Source of the DNA: Actinopolyspora xinjiangensis
GTDB lineage: Bacteria; Actinomycetota; Actinomycetes; Mycobacteriales; Pseudonocardiaceae
Length of the DNA: 64,000 bases
NCBI RefSeq assembly: GCF_900104475.1
Contig: NZ_FNJR01000001.1
Location: forward strand, 1 to 64,000
Direction: 5' to 3'
The position numbers and the translations under genes were made by a program. Shown here piece after piece: positions 38,449-47,093 of the stretch (the stretch's first letter is position 1; each line of letters opens with the position of its first letter). The notes under the pieces were generated by a model, which did not search any database, had not been told where the DNA came from, and saw only the letters and a program-made list of their open reading frames with translations.

Positions 38449-38634
38449 ATGACCGGCGAGGACCACCGTCTCGACTGGCGGGTATCCAGCTACAGCGGCA
38501 ACAACGGCGCGTGCGTCGAAGTCGCCGCGCTGCCCGGCGCGGTCGCCACCCGCGACTCCAAGAACCGCCAAGGCCCCGTGCTCACCTTCGACCACCGGCA
38601 GTGGCGGGCCTTCCTGCACAGCCTGCGCGGCTGA
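38449..38634 (+). CDS. DUF397 protein (orphan)
   Basis: A 61-residue DUF397 protein (WRVSSYSGNNGACVEVAALP, ending WRAFLHSLRG) with GAGAGGTGAACG before the ATG. No XRE partner adjoins it. Most of its sequence, 38512-38617, is identical at DNA level to the DUF397 gene at 33.7 kb, so it is probably a copy or gene-conversion product. Confidence 0.85.
   Translation: MTGEDHRLDWRVSSYSGNNGACVEVAALPGAVATRDSKNRQGPVLTFDHRQWRAFLHSLRG
38512..38617 (+). repeat. 106-bp perfect repeat, copy 2
   Basis: Identical to 33714-33819, within the orphan DUF397 gene. Confidence 0.95.
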
Positions 38635-38646
38635 GGGCTTACCGTA

Positions 38647-38662
38647 GATTTCTCGCGAAATC
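38647..38662. terminator. Hairpin GATTTC-TCGC-GAAATC
   Basis: A perfect 6-bp stem with a TCGC tetraloop, 12 nt after the orphan DUF397 stop and 10 nt before the stop of the convergent hypothetical gene. It shares 19 of 20 bases (38647-38666) with the minus strand at 22916-22935. Confidence 0.6.
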
Positions 38663-38671
38663 GCCGCCCGT

Positions 38672-39190
38672 TCACCGGAGCGGGACCGTCTCCACCCGGG
38701 GCGTTTCGTGGATCGCCCGGTACCAGCCCTGTGGCGGGGCGGGATCGCCCCACCACTCGTACCCCGAGGAGTCCGTCCACTCCCGTTCCTGCGCGGGAGG
38801 GGGACCGGATTCCAACACCACGTCATAGAGGTTGTTGGCGAACCCCACGGCAGACCCCAGGGCATCGTCACGTCGAGCGTGCTCCAGCCGTGTCCCGGTG
38901 ATCCGGTCCAGGTCGAGCTCGGCGATCCGCACGCCGACCGCCTCTCCGTAATGCCGGTAGCGAACGTAGATCGCGCAATCACCGGCCACCCAGCACTCCA
39001 CGAAGACGTGAAACTCGGGTGCCGCATCGACACCACCCGAACGCTCGATCCGATGCCGGGGCTCGTGCCCGGCCCTGTCGACGAGATTCCGCGCGACACC
39101 GCGTGCCCAGGTGAGCATCAGATCGGCGAAGTGGACATCATCCGGAGCGGGCGTGCCGGTGTCACCGTGGGGGACGGCATCGGTTTGCAC
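38672..39190 (-). CDS. Hypothetical protein
   Basis: A 172-residue acidic protein not matched to a known family. It has a helix HFADLMLTWARGVARNLV (about 20-37), a strand region EFHVFVECWVAGDCAIYVRY (about 58-77) with two cysteines, and a conserved-looking ELDLDRITGTRLEHARRDD. The C-terminus is Trp- and Pro-rich (WWGDPAPPQGWYRAI). The start is GTG 39190 without a strong ribosome binding site; a methionine near residue 25 is a possible alternative. It converges on the orphan DUF397 gene. Confidence 0.55.
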   Translation of the reverse strand: MQTDAVPHGDTGTPAPDDVHFADLMLTWARGVARNLVDRAGHEPRHRIERSGGVDAAPEFHVFVECWVAGDCAIYVRYRHYGEAVGVRIAELDLDRITGTRLEHARRDDALGSAVGFANNLYDVVLESGPPPAQEREWTDSSGYEWWGDPAPPQGWYRAIHETPRVETVPLR

Positions 39191-39431
39191 AGGGCCACCC
39201 GTTTCCCAGCGGACAGTGGGCTCTGGGGCTGAGTGTGAGGGAGCTGGCTGGGGCGGTGAGGCTGCTCAGGACCGACAGTGGTGATCGTGCCGACCGATGG
39301 ACGGGCGTCGATCGCACGGCGGCCGGACCGGGCCGAATCGCCGATCTCGGGGGGTCACCCACGACAGCGGCCGGAAGCGCCTCGCGGACCGCCGGAGTGA
39401 TTGTCCGACAACCCGCGCTTCGGAGGCTCGT

Positions 39432-39829
39432 CTACCGCACGAGCCGGATCTCACAGCGCGGACGAGGAGCACCCGCGAGCCGCGTGTCACCGGTGACCAG
39501 CACCGATTCGTACAACTCAGCTGTGGCGACGTAAGCGGCGTCGTAAGCGGAGAGGCTGTCCCGCAGTTCCCAGATCCGCCCGTTCACCGAAGTCGTGAAG
39601 TCGAGTGTCTCCACGGCGGCACAGGACCAGCGATCCAGAACCGCGCTCGCGTCGCGCTCGGAGATCTTGCCACCGCGCACCAGACCGCGGAGCACGTTCA
39701 GCATCTCGACCGGCTGGTGGGGTGGGGCCGCCCAGTACGGGTCGGTTCCCAACGTCTTTCGCACCATCGGACTACTGCGACCGCCCCCGGAAAGAACGCG
39801 ACACCGGCGGAAGGGTCCACGACGACCAA
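39432..39829 (-). pseudogene. VapC-like PIN toxin, frameshifted
   Basis: The PIN-domain product is split in two frames. From TTG 39829 one frame gives LVVVDPSAGVAFFPG, the typical VapC N-terminus with its catalytic aspartate; the next frame continues GGGRSSPMVRKTLGTDPYWA and runs to the stop at 39432, including SAYDAAYVATAELYE and LVTGDTRLAG with the other acidic residues. The two join naturally if one base is restored within TTTCCGGGGG (about 39789-39798). It lies 17 nt beyond the antitoxin gene. It is either a true inactivation or a sequencing error in a homopolymer. Confidence 0.8.
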
Positions 39830-39846
39830 ACCACCCCTGCTCGGCC

Positions 39847-40083
39847 CTACGGGCCCGGCGCCTCCCCGCGTGCCTCGCACACGGCCTCGACGATCTCGTC
39901 CATGCTGAGCGGACCGCCCCCGACCGGTTGCAGCTCGGTCAGCTCGATGTTGCGCGCGAACCGCGCCTCCCGCTCGAACACCCGCAACAGGTAGTTCTGC
40001 AGCGACTGACCACCGCGTCGCGCGGCCTCGGCGAGTAAAACACGGACCTCTTCGGGGACATCGCGCACGATCACCGTAGTCAT
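39847..40083 (-). CDS. VapB/FitA-like antitoxin
   Basis: A 78-residue antitoxin. It starts MTTVIVRDVPEEVRVLLAEA, a ribbon-helix-helix DNA-binding domain of the Arc/FitA type, and continues ARRGGQSLQNYLLRVFEREA; the C-terminal part (SMDEIVEAVCEARGE) should bind the toxin. It precedes the frameshifted PIN gene in one operon, 17 nt apart, and presumably represses it. Confidence 0.85.
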   Translation of the reverse strand: MTTVIVRDVPEEVRVLLAEAARRGGQSLQNYLLRVFEREARFARNIELTELQPVGGGPLSMDEIVEAVCEARGEAPGP

Positions 40084-40226
40084 GCCTGCATTTTGGCCGC
40101 GTGCGACCTCCTCGACAACAGCAAGAACCGCATGGACGTGGCCCTCCCGCGAAGACGTCGGGCGAGCAATCCTGGTCCGCCCGGCCGAGCCCTCGTGCGA
40201 AGCGCCTCGCGCCCCGGCCCGACGCC

Positions 40227-41324
40227 TCAGCAGTCGTGCGAGAAGCGCACGCCGCCGGGCGGCAACTCCACTTCGGGCCACACCCGGACTCCTTCGAGCA
40301 GCTCGCAGCCCGCGCCGACCACGGCACCGTCGGCGACCACGGCACCCCGCAGCACCGCGCCCTCGCCGATCACGGCCCCAGCCCCGACGACGCTGTCGGT
40401 GACCTCGGCGTCGGCGTCCACGCGGGCCCCCTCGAACAGCGTGGCCGCCGAGAGCAGCGCCCGCTCGGCAACGGCACAACCGGCACCGACCGTGGTTCCC
40501 CCTCGCAGCGAGGCGCTCTCGGCCACCGAGGCGCCGGGCAGCACCAGCGACTCCCCCACTCGGCCGTCGAGCGCGTCGGTGGGGGCCACCCCCCGCACCA
40601 GATCCGCCGAGCCGCGCGCGAAGGCCGCCGGTGTCCCCAGGTCGAGCCAGTAGCTGGAGTCCACGTACCCGTGCAGCCGCGCCCCCGACTCCAGCAGGCC
40701 GGGAAAGGTCTCCCGCTCCACCGACACCGGCCGCCCGGCCGGAATGCTCTCGACCACCTCCCGCCGGAAGACGTAGCACCCCGCGTTGACCTGGTCCACG
40801 GGAGGGTTCGGGGTCTTCTCCAAGAAGGCGGTCACCCTGCCGTCCTCGTCGGTGGGCACGCAGCCGAATCGGCTGGGATCTTCCACCCTGACCAGGTGCA
40901 GGGTGACGTCCGCCGAGGCGGCGCGGTGCTCGCCCACCAGCGCGGGCAGGTCCACCCCGGACAGGATGTCGCCGTTGAACACGAGCACGTCGGGCTCGCG
41001 CAGCCGGTCGGAGACGTTGCGGATCGCACCGGCGGTGTCCAGCGGCTCGTGCTCGGTCACGTACTCCAGCTCCAGCCCCATGCCGGAGCCGTCGCCGAAG
41101 TACTCGGTGAAGGTCTCGGCCTGGTAGGAGGTGCTCAGCACCACCCTGGTGATCCCTGCCGCGCGGATCCGCGAGAGCAGGTGAGTCAGGAACGGCACTC
41201 CGGCGGTGGGCAGCATCGGCTTGGGGGCCGACAGGGTCAGCGGACGCAGCCTCGTGCCACGTCCCCCCACGAGCACCACGGCCTCCGCGCCGCGTACCGG
41301 CGCGTGGTCGTCCGGACTCGGCAT
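40227..41324 (-). CDS. manC: Mannose-1-phosphate guanylyltransferase (GDP-mannose pyrophosphorylase)
   Basis: A 365-residue nucleotidyltransferase with the GT-A signature VVLVGGRGTRLRPLTLSAPK (about 14-33), metal site FNGDILSGVD (about 108-117), and a left-handed beta-helix C-terminus with hexapeptide repeats (SLRGGTTVGAGCAVAERALL, about 275-294). It makes GDP-mannose from mannose-1-P and GTP for mannan and glycolipid synthesis (Rv3264c by synteny). I chose ATG 41324 (GGGGAGGAG, 7 nt) over a 26-residue upstream extension. A similar protein could use other nucleotides; the symbol follows its context beside pmm and rhamnose genes. Confidence 0.85.
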   Translation of the reverse strand: MPSPDDHAPVRGAEAVVLVGGRGTRLRPLTLSAPKPMLPTAGVPFLTHLLSRIRAAGITRVVLSTSYQAETFTEYFGDGSGMGLELEYVTEHEPLDTAGAIRNVSDRLREPDVLVFNGDILSGVDLPALVGEHRAASADVTLHLVRVEDPSRFGCVPTDEDGRVTAFLEKTPNPPVDQVNAGCYVFRREVVESIPAGRPVSVERETFPGLLESGARLHGYVDSSYWLDLGTPAAFARGSADLVRGVAPTDALDGRVGESLVLPGASVAESASLRGGTTVGAGCAVAERALLSAATLFEGARVDADAEVTDSVVGAGAVIGEGAVLRGAVVADGAVVGAGCELLEGVRVWPEVELPPGGVRFSHDC

Positions 41325-41669
41325 CGCCTCACTCCTCCCCGGACCGGCGGCCCGTTCACGACGACTCGCACGGCTGATCGTCACCCGCGCCAGGGGAACC
41401 ACACTCCGTTGATCGTTTCGACCAACTCGTCACCCTGACGTAGGAACCCATGGGGAATACTCTGGCAGTAGCAGCGCCGACCTGTGGTGGCGCCCCTGGC
41501 GGCACGCGGTTCACCACGCGAGACCGCCGGGAGCCGGACACTCTGTCACGATGGAGCTGCCACGGCGGGAGCGAAGCCGCTAGACCGGCCGCCCCGGCAC
41601 CGGCGACTCCACGGACGGACAGGGCCACGCTGCGGCTGAAAACCCACCGGCCAGTATTGAGAGGGACCC
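41325..41669. other. Divergent promoter region of manC and hypothetical gene
   Basis: About 345 bp with no credible gene. An inverted-repeat-like GTTGATCG...CGACCAAC lies near 41408-41427. No certain promoter hexamers were found. Confidence 0.4.
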
Positions 41670-42041
41670 ATGGACCCCCGCAACCGAGCCGACGAAACGC
41701 TTGCTCGCGCGCGGGCAAGGGGGGCGTTCGTCGTCACACCGGACAGCGCCACCTCGCCGATGGACGCGGCGCAGACCGTGCGCATCCCGCGCGACTCGGT
41801 GAGTGGCGCGGAGCACGAGGACCCCGATCCCACGGGGCCCGTGCCCGACTCGACGGAGCGGAGAGCCCAGCGGCCCGGGGAAGCGTGGGGAGAACGAGGA
41901 GAACACCCCACCGCCGAGCAGCCCGCGGTCGAGCGGCGGAACTGGCCGGAGCACGACGCCGACCTCCCCACCGCGCCGCACGGGATCGAGAGCCAGGGGC
42001 ACCAGCACGAGCCCCACCACGGCCCGCGGCGCTTCGACTGA
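41670..42041 (+). CDS. Conserved actinobacterial hypothetical protein
   Basis: A 123-residue polar protein starting MDPRNRADETLARARARGAF followed by VVTPDSATSPMDAAQTVRIP, which matches by recall a conserved actinobacterial protein with a short ordered N-terminus and a long disordered, acidic, His/Glu/Pro-rich tail. There are no membrane segments or catalytic motifs. It lies divergently from manC and converges on the WbbL-like gene. Confidence 0.6.
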   Translation: MDPRNRADETLARARARGAFVVTPDSATSPMDAAQTVRIPRDSVSGAEHEDPDPTGPVPDSTERRAQRPGEAWGERGEHPTAEQPAVERRNWPEHDADLPTAPHGIESQGHQHEPHHGPRRFD

Positions 42042-42080
42042 CTCCCGCCTCAGCGGCCCGGCGGAGCCCGGTAGGAACGC

Positions 42081-42968
42081 TCAGAACCGCTCGGCGTTGC
42101 GCGAGACCACGCGCGCCCGGGTGCCCAGCGCGGCCCGCAGCGCCAACCGCAGCGGAGCACGCGAAGGGCCGGGGTGCCGGTCGGCCAGGTAGCGGTACGC
42201 GCTGCGGTGGTGCTCCACCAGCATCCGCCCGGAGGAGCCGGACGTGGCGTGCCCGCCGATATGGGTGATCTCACTGCTCGGCACGTACACGTTGAGCCAG
42301 CCCGCCCGGCCCAGCCGGTCCCCGAGGTCGACGTCCTCGAAGTACATGAAGTAACGCGGGTCGAAACCGGTCACCGAGTCCAGCGCGGCCCGCCGCAGCA
42401 GCAGGCAGGAGCCGGACAGCCATCCGGCCGTGCGCTCGGCGGAGCTGTCGGTGGAGCGCCGGTAGGCACGGCTGAACGGGTTGTCGGGCCATACCCCGCC
42501 CAACAGCGCGTGCCCGGCGCCGCGCCCCAGGGAGGGCAGCGAGCGGGCCGAGGGGTAGACGGCGCCGTCCGGTTCCCGGATCAGCGGGCCGAACGCCCCA
42601 CCGCGCGGCCAGCGCTCGGTGGCGGCCAGCAGCTCGTCGAGACTGCCAGCGCTCCACTCCACGTCGGGGTTGGAGACCACCACCCAACCGATGTCGTCGC
42701 CGAGTTCGGCGATGCCGCGGTTCGCGGCCGAACCGTACCCCAGGTTCGCCCCCATTCTGGTCAGCTCGACACCGGATCGCCGCGCCGCGCGTTCGGGCGC
42801 TCCGTCCGTGGAGCCGTTGTCGGCCAGGATCACGCTGAGCTGCCGGTCGGTCGCCTTGGGCAGGGTGTCCAGAAAGCGGTCCAGCGTCTCGCCGGGCGAG
42901 TAGGTGACGGTGACGACGGCGAGCCCTTCGCCGTAACTCTGGGAGTCGCGCACGGGGGCCATTCTCAC
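42081..42968 (-). CDS. wbbL: WbbL-like GT2 rhamnosyltransferase
   Basis: A 295-residue GT2 enzyme: AVVTVTYSPGETLDRFLDTL (about 17-36), substrate-binding ILADNGSTDGAP (about 47-58), VVVSNPDVEW (about 95-104) as the DxD-region equivalent, and EDVDLGDRLGRAGW (about 212-225) with the base in the ED motif. By synteny it corresponds to Rv3265c, which puts rhamnose on the decaprenyl-PP-GlcNAc linker of the cell wall. A short GTG start at 42968 is used; ATG 42962 is equally possible. Confidence 0.82.
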   Translation of the reverse strand: MRMAPVRDSQSYGEGLAVVTVTYSPGETLDRFLDTLPKATDRQLSVILADNGSTDGAPERAARRSGVELTRMGANLGYGSAANRGIAELGDDIGWVVVSNPDVEWSAGSLDELLAATERWPRGGAFGPLIREPDGAVYPSARSLPSLGRGAGHALLGGVWPDNPFSRAYRRSTDSSAERTAGWLSGSCLLLRRAALDSVTGFDPRYFMYFEDVDLGDRLGRAGWLNVYVPSSEITHIGGHATSGSSGRMLVEHHRSAYRYLADRHPGPSRAPLRLALRAALGTRARVVSRNAERF

Positions 42969-43086
42969 CCATCAGGTCCGAACGCCCGATGCCCGACCCG
43001 CCTGCCGGGGTTCCCCGGTAGGCGGGTCGGTGGCCACCGGGTCGGGGGATGCTCCGAACGTCCCGGCACCGGCCGCGACGGCTCGT

Positions 43087-44238
43087 TCAGCGGGCCCGGC
43101 GGTGCAGGAACTCGGCGCGCTCGTAGGCCGCACGGTGCCTGGCCGCGCAGTCCGCCCAGGTGAACTCCTTGGCGCGCTGCTGGGCCGCGCTGGACAGCTC
43201 GGAACGCCGCACCGGATCGTCCAGCAACTCGTCGAGGCCGCGGGCGATCTGCCGCTCCTCCACACCGCAGTAGGCCACCGCGTCCCCGCCGACCTCGGGC
43301 AGGCTGAGCCTCCGGGTGGTGAGCACGGCGGCGCCGCAGGCCATCGCCTCCAGCACGGGGAGCCCGAACCCCTCCCCGATGCTCGGGTAGGCCACCACGG
43401 CCGAGCCGCCCAGGAAACCGGCCAGCCGCTCGAAGGGGAGGTAACCCGCGCGAATCACGCGGATTCGGTGCGGCACCGACTCGAGCGCGCGCTCCACCCT
43501 GCTGTCCCAGCCGGGCTGCCCGGCCAGCACCAGGGCGGGCGAATCGGCGCGAGCGGCGGCCGCCCGGGCGAACCCCCGGATCAGGGCGGGGACGTTCTTG
43601 CGCGGTTCGAGGGCTCCGAGGAAGGCGACGTAAGGCTGCTCCCCCAGACCGAGCTCGCGTCGAACCGCGGCCACCTCCTCCGGAGCCGGTGGGTGAAACC
43701 GCTCCGGATCGACGCCGTGGTACATCACCCGCAGCCGTGCCGGGCTGGCCCCGGCCGCGCGGACCAGCTCGTTGGAAGTCGCCCTGCTGGGCACCACGCA
43801 GACCGTGGCCCGGCGCAGCGCCGCCCGGGTCCAGGTGCGGAAGAACCTCGCCTTGACCGGCGAGTGCAGCGGCGCGTCGGAGAAGAACGTCGCGTCGTGC
43901 AGGGTGACCACCGAAGCGCTGGTGCTGGCCAGCGGCACAGTGTAGTGCGGGGAGTGCACCACGCGGGCGCTCAGCCGCCTGGCCAGCCTGGGGAGCGTGG
44001 TCTGCTCCCAGGAGAGCCGGGCGGTGCGGGTGACCACCGCCTCGGCGGCGGGCACTATCCGGGTACGTGGCGCGATCCTGCCGTAGAGCTCGGCGTCACG
44101 CGGCTGGCAGGCCACGCTCATGGGTGCCCCCGCGGTGTCCAGCGCCGCGAGCAGGGAATCGACGTATCTGCCGACGCCACCACGGTCCGCGGGGACGGCG
44201 GTGGCGTCGATGAGTACGTGTGGATCTCCTCGGTGCAC
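43087..44238 (-). CDS. GT4 glycosyltransferase
   Basis: A 383-residue GT-B enzyme of the GT4 family. The C-terminal nucleotide-sugar domain has PYVAFLGALEPRKNVPALIR (about 185-204), YPSIGEGFGLPVLEAMACGA (about 275-294, the EGFGLPVLE loop with the EX7E glutamates), and an N-terminal domain opening with GGVGRYVDSLLAAL. The donor is not identifiable; mannose is plausible given the cluster. It starts with GTG. It is followed upstream by another GT4 on the same strand, 65 bp away. Confidence 0.88.
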   Translation of the reverse strand: MHRGDPHVLIDATAVPADRGGVGRYVDSLLAALDTAGAPMSVACQPRDAELYGRIAPRTRIVPAAEAVVTRTARLSWEQTTLPRLARRLSARVVHSPHYTVPLASTSASVVTLHDATFFSDAPLHSPVKARFFRTWTRAALRRATVCVVPSRATSNELVRAAGASPARLRVMYHGVDPERFHPPAPEEVAAVRRELGLGEQPYVAFLGALEPRKNVPALIRGFARAAAARADSPALVLAGQPGWDSRVERALESVPHRIRVIRAGYLPFERLAGFLGGSAVVAYPSIGEGFGLPVLEAMACGAAVLTTRRLSLPEVGGDAVAYCGVEERQIARGLDELLDDPVRRSELSSAAQQRAKEFTWADCAARHRAAYERAEFLHRRAR

Positions 44239-44303
44239 GTCAGCAGCCTAGGAGTTCGGCGTCGATCAGTGTGGCGGGATGGCCAAATCCGTCCCTTGAA
44301 CTG

Positions 44304-45482
44304 TCAACCCGATTTCGGGTCCGGCGGGTCGGCGGACCCCCTCGCCCACGCCCCCTCGCGGCGCCACGAGCTCGCGCGGGCGGTGCCGGTGTGCAGCCGC
44401 CAGACTCGGCGGGCGGTCTCCCGCCAGTCGAACCGCTCGGCGCGGGCCCTGCCCGCCTCGGCCATCCGGGCCGACCGCCCCGGATCGGCGAGCACCCCGC
44501 GCAGCGCCACCGCCAGCGCGGCGGCATCCGCCCTGGGAACGGTGATCCCGGCTCCGTCGGCGACCTCCACGAGGGCGGGCGCGTCGGAATGCACCACCGG
44601 AACCCCGGCCGCCATCGCCTCCAGCACGGGCAACCCGAACCCCTCGGCCATGCTCGGTGCCACGAGCGCGGCCGAGCGCCGCAGCAGCACGGCCAGCTCC
44701 CGGTCCGGCACGGCACCGAGGTGCCGGACCCGATCCGTGGGGAGCCCGTGAGGGGCCACGAGATCCGGCAACGACACACCGCCCCAGCCGGGCGCCCCCA
44801 CCACCAGCAGCGGCACCTCCGGGGCCTCCGGCCGAGCCAGCGCACGGATCAACCACTCGTAACCCTTGCGGGGTTCGAGCGTGCCCACGGCGAGCAGGTA
44901 CCTGGGCGGCAGCCGCAGCCGACGAGCGATCTCCTCCTCGGAGGCCGGACGCAGCACGGCCGCGCTGGCCCCCTCCCCGACCACCTCGATGTGGGCGGGT
45001 CCCCGGACCCGCCGACGCAGATCCTCGGCCACCGCCTGGGTGGGCACCACCACCGAACCGGCTTTCCGAGCGGCCCGCAGCACGGCCCGGCGGTGCCAGG
45101 CGGCCCCGCGCGCGGTGAGGGTCTCGGGGTGGGTCCAGGGCACGGTGTCGTGCACGGTCACGACCAGACCGCCACCCCGCTTCACCAGTGGGAACAGGGG
45201 AGTCGGGGCGTGCACCGAGTCGGCCGCCACACGCGGCCACCGGCCGTGCTGCCAGGCCAGCGTCAACGCCCGGCGCGACAAGGGCAGCACGTGCGGTCCC
45301 CGCACCCCCGCAATCTCGGCGGCGGAGGGATCTCCCTCCGAGCTCACGACCGTGCGCAGCTCCCACCCCGGTGGGGCCGTGCTCACCAACGAACGCAGCA
45401 ACTCCCGGGTGTAGCGCCCGGTGCCGCCCGGCACCGGTGCCAACAGCTGCTCGGCCACGACCGCCAGTTCCGGCACCGCCAC
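44304..45482 (-). CDS. GT4 glycosyltransferase
   Basis: A 392-residue GT-B enzyme: GGTGRYTRELLRSLVSTAPP (about 19-38), VTVHDTVPWTHPETLT (about 98-113), YLLAVGTLEPRKGYEWLIRA (about 207-226) and SMAEGFGLPVLEAMAAGVPV (about 291-310). It is a paralog of the downstream GT4 gene and probably acts in the same glycan. The start is GTG 45482, set where similarity begins; other GTG codons nearby are possible. It is divergent from a GT2 gene. Confidence 0.88.
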   Translation of the reverse strand: MAVPELAVVAEQLLAPVPGGTGRYTRELLRSLVSTAPPGWELRTVVSSEGDPSAAEIAGVRGPHVLPLSRRALTLAWQHGRWPRVAADSVHAPTPLFPLVKRGGGLVVTVHDTVPWTHPETLTARGAAWHRRAVLRAARKAGSVVVPTQAVAEDLRRRVRGPAHIEVVGEGASAAVLRPASEEEIARRLRLPPRYLLAVGTLEPRKGYEWLIRALARPEAPEVPLLVVGAPGWGGVSLPDLVAPHGLPTDRVRHLGAVPDRELAVLLRRSAALVAPSMAEGFGLPVLEAMAAGVPVVHSDAPALVEVADGAGITVPRADAAALAVALRGVLADPGRSARMAEAGRARAERFDWRETARRVWRLHTGTARASSWRREGAWARGSADPPDPKSG

Positions 45483-45566
45483 ACCCCGTCCGCACCACTC
45501 GACTCGGCAGTTCTGCCCGACCACACAACCACACACCGACCGGCGGCGAGGCGATAGGCTGCGGAA

Positions 45567-46496
45567 GTGGCCGAAGAGCGGGCGCGCAGCACGATCGTGG
45601 TGGTGACCTGGCGCGGCGCCGAGCACGTCGAAGCGTGCCTGGACGCGCTGGCACGGCAGCGAGCCCACCGGCTGCTGGTGGTGGACAACGCCTCCGACGA
45701 CGGCACCGACGAGTTGCTGGCACGGCACCCCTCGGCCCCCGAGGTGCTCCGGCTGCCCCGCAACCTCGGCTACGCGGGCGGTCTCGCCTCCGCCTTCCCC
45801 CGGGTGCGGACCCGCTACTTCGGCTGGCTCAACGACGACACCCGCCCCGGCCCGGAGTGGCTGGCCACCTTGGAGGACGCCCTGGATCGCGCTCCCGGGG
45901 CCGGTGCCGCGGCCTGCCGGATGTGGAGCCGGGAAGGCCCCGTCTCCCACGGGGTGCGGCTGACCGGAACCGGGCACGGCGCCGACACCCTGGCCGAGGG
46001 CGAGGTGTTCGGGTTCTGCGGCGGGGCGGCCCTGCTGCGCACCTCGGCGCTGTCGGCGATCGGCGGCGTACCGGCCGAGTACTTCTGCTACTACGAGGAC
46101 ACCGACACCTCCTGGCGACTGCGGCTGGCCGGTTACGACATCGTGCCCACCACGGCGAGCTGCGCGCACTCGCACGGCGCGTCCTCCGAACCCGGCTCGA
46201 AACCGTTCCACCGCTGGAACGAGCGCAACCGGCTGCTGACGCTGCTGCGCTGCGCCCCACCGGAGATCGCGCTGCGGGAGGTGTCACGGTTCGGCGCGAT
46301 CACGCTCGCGCTGCCCTGGCGCCGGCTGCTGCGCCGGAAAGTCCCGCGCGCGGCGAACTTCCGGGTGGCGCTGCGGTTGCGGGTGCTGGGCGAACTCGCC
46401 GCGCGGCTGGTCCCGACGCTGCGGCAGCGGCGCCGGATCACCAGGGGGCGCGCCGTCAACCGTCGCCGCGTCTGGCGCGGCTGGGCCGGGAATTGA
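45567..46496 (+). CDS. GT2 glycosyltransferase
   Basis: A 309-residue GT2 enzyme: STIVVVTWRGAEHVEACLDA (about 8-27), LLVVDNASDDGTDELLARHP (about 36-55), LNDDTRPGPEWLATLE (about 90-105), and EDTDTSWRLRLAGYDI (about 178-193), where ED is the usual base region. It is rhamnosyltransferase-like by motif (compare WbbL). A basic C-terminus (RQRRRITRGRAVNRRRVWRG) may contact the membrane. It starts with GTG; TAGGCT (45555-45560) sits at -10 distance, so the message may be leaderless. Confidence 0.85.
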   Translation: MAEERARSTIVVVTWRGAEHVEACLDALARQRAHRLLVVDNASDDGTDELLARHPSAPEVLRLPRNLGYAGGLASAFPRVRTRYFGWLNDDTRPGPEWLATLEDALDRAPGAGAAACRMWSREGPVSHGVRLTGTGHGADTLAEGEVFGFCGGAALLRTSALSAIGGVPAEYFCYYEDTDTSWRLRLAGYDIVPTTASCAHSHGASSEPGSKPFHRWNERNRLLTLLRCAPPEIALREVSRFGAITLALPWRRLLRRKVPRAANFRVALRLRVLGELAARLVPTLRQRRRITRGRAVNRRRVWRGWAGN

Positions 46497-46528
46497 GGCA
46501 CGAAAGTCCCGCCTTCCCGGCCGGTAAC

Positions 46529-47047
46529 TCAGGTTTCGGCGGGCTCCTTCCCACTGAACGTCTCGTAGAGCCGGGAACAGGCGGGCCCCGCCACCACGAT
46601 TCCGAGTATGCCCACGACCAGCATCGCGGGTATGCCGAGCCACCTGTTCGGCTCGAAGTCGGCCCGGTAGATCTCCGGGCTGGTGCTGGTGGTCCCGGCA
46701 CCGCCGTCGGCGATGGCCCGCCGGACCACCGCGACCTCCTCACCCACGTCATCGGGCCTCAGCTGCGAACCGGATACCTCCCACATCTCCGTGGTGCCGT
46801 CCCGCCAGGTCACCCGCGCCTGACAGATGTAGCCGAAACCGACGATGTTGCCCCCGTCCGGAGCGTTCGACTCCGCGATCGGACCGTCGAACCGGCACTG
46901 CTGCGCCACAGCCGTCCCCCGGGCCGTCACCTCCGAACCGGCAGCCCCGATGCCGAAGAACGGGATCACCACGAAGATCACCGACAGGAGCAGTGCCACC
47001 CCGACCGGAATCAGCAACACGTCACGAACGACACGAACAACACGCAC
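46529..47047 (-). CDS. Two-TM membrane protein, paralog A
   Basis: A 172-residue protein: TM1 about 8-30 (LLIPVGVALLLSVIFVVIPF), an extracytoplasmic domain with GSEVTARGTAVAQQCRFDGP (about 36-55) and two likely disulfide cysteines (the second in GYICQARVTWRDG, about 74-86), TM2 about 138-160. It resembles by shape small actinobacterial membrane proteins such as DUF6346, unverified. AGGAG precedes the GTG by 6 nt. It is a tandem duplicate of the next gene, 47 bp apart; both lie directly after the WXG effector gene and could be immunity proteins. Confidence 0.7.
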   Translation of the reverse strand: MRVVRVVRDVLLIPVGVALLLSVIFVVIPFFGIGAAGSEVTARGTAVAQQCRFDGPIAESNAPDGGNIVGFGYICQARVTWRDGTTEMWEVSGSQLRPDDVGEEVAVVRRAIADGGAGTTSTSPEIYRADFEPNRWLGIPAMLVVGILGIVVAGPACSRLYETFSGKEPAET

Positions 47048-47093
47048 GCCGAACTCCTGACCAGAATTTCGGCCCCGCCAAGGGGAACCTCCC

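Noticed and set aside
39235-39534. A plus-strand ORF beside the VapC fragment
   Set aside because: It overlaps the PIN toxin in antisense and shows no conserved feature.
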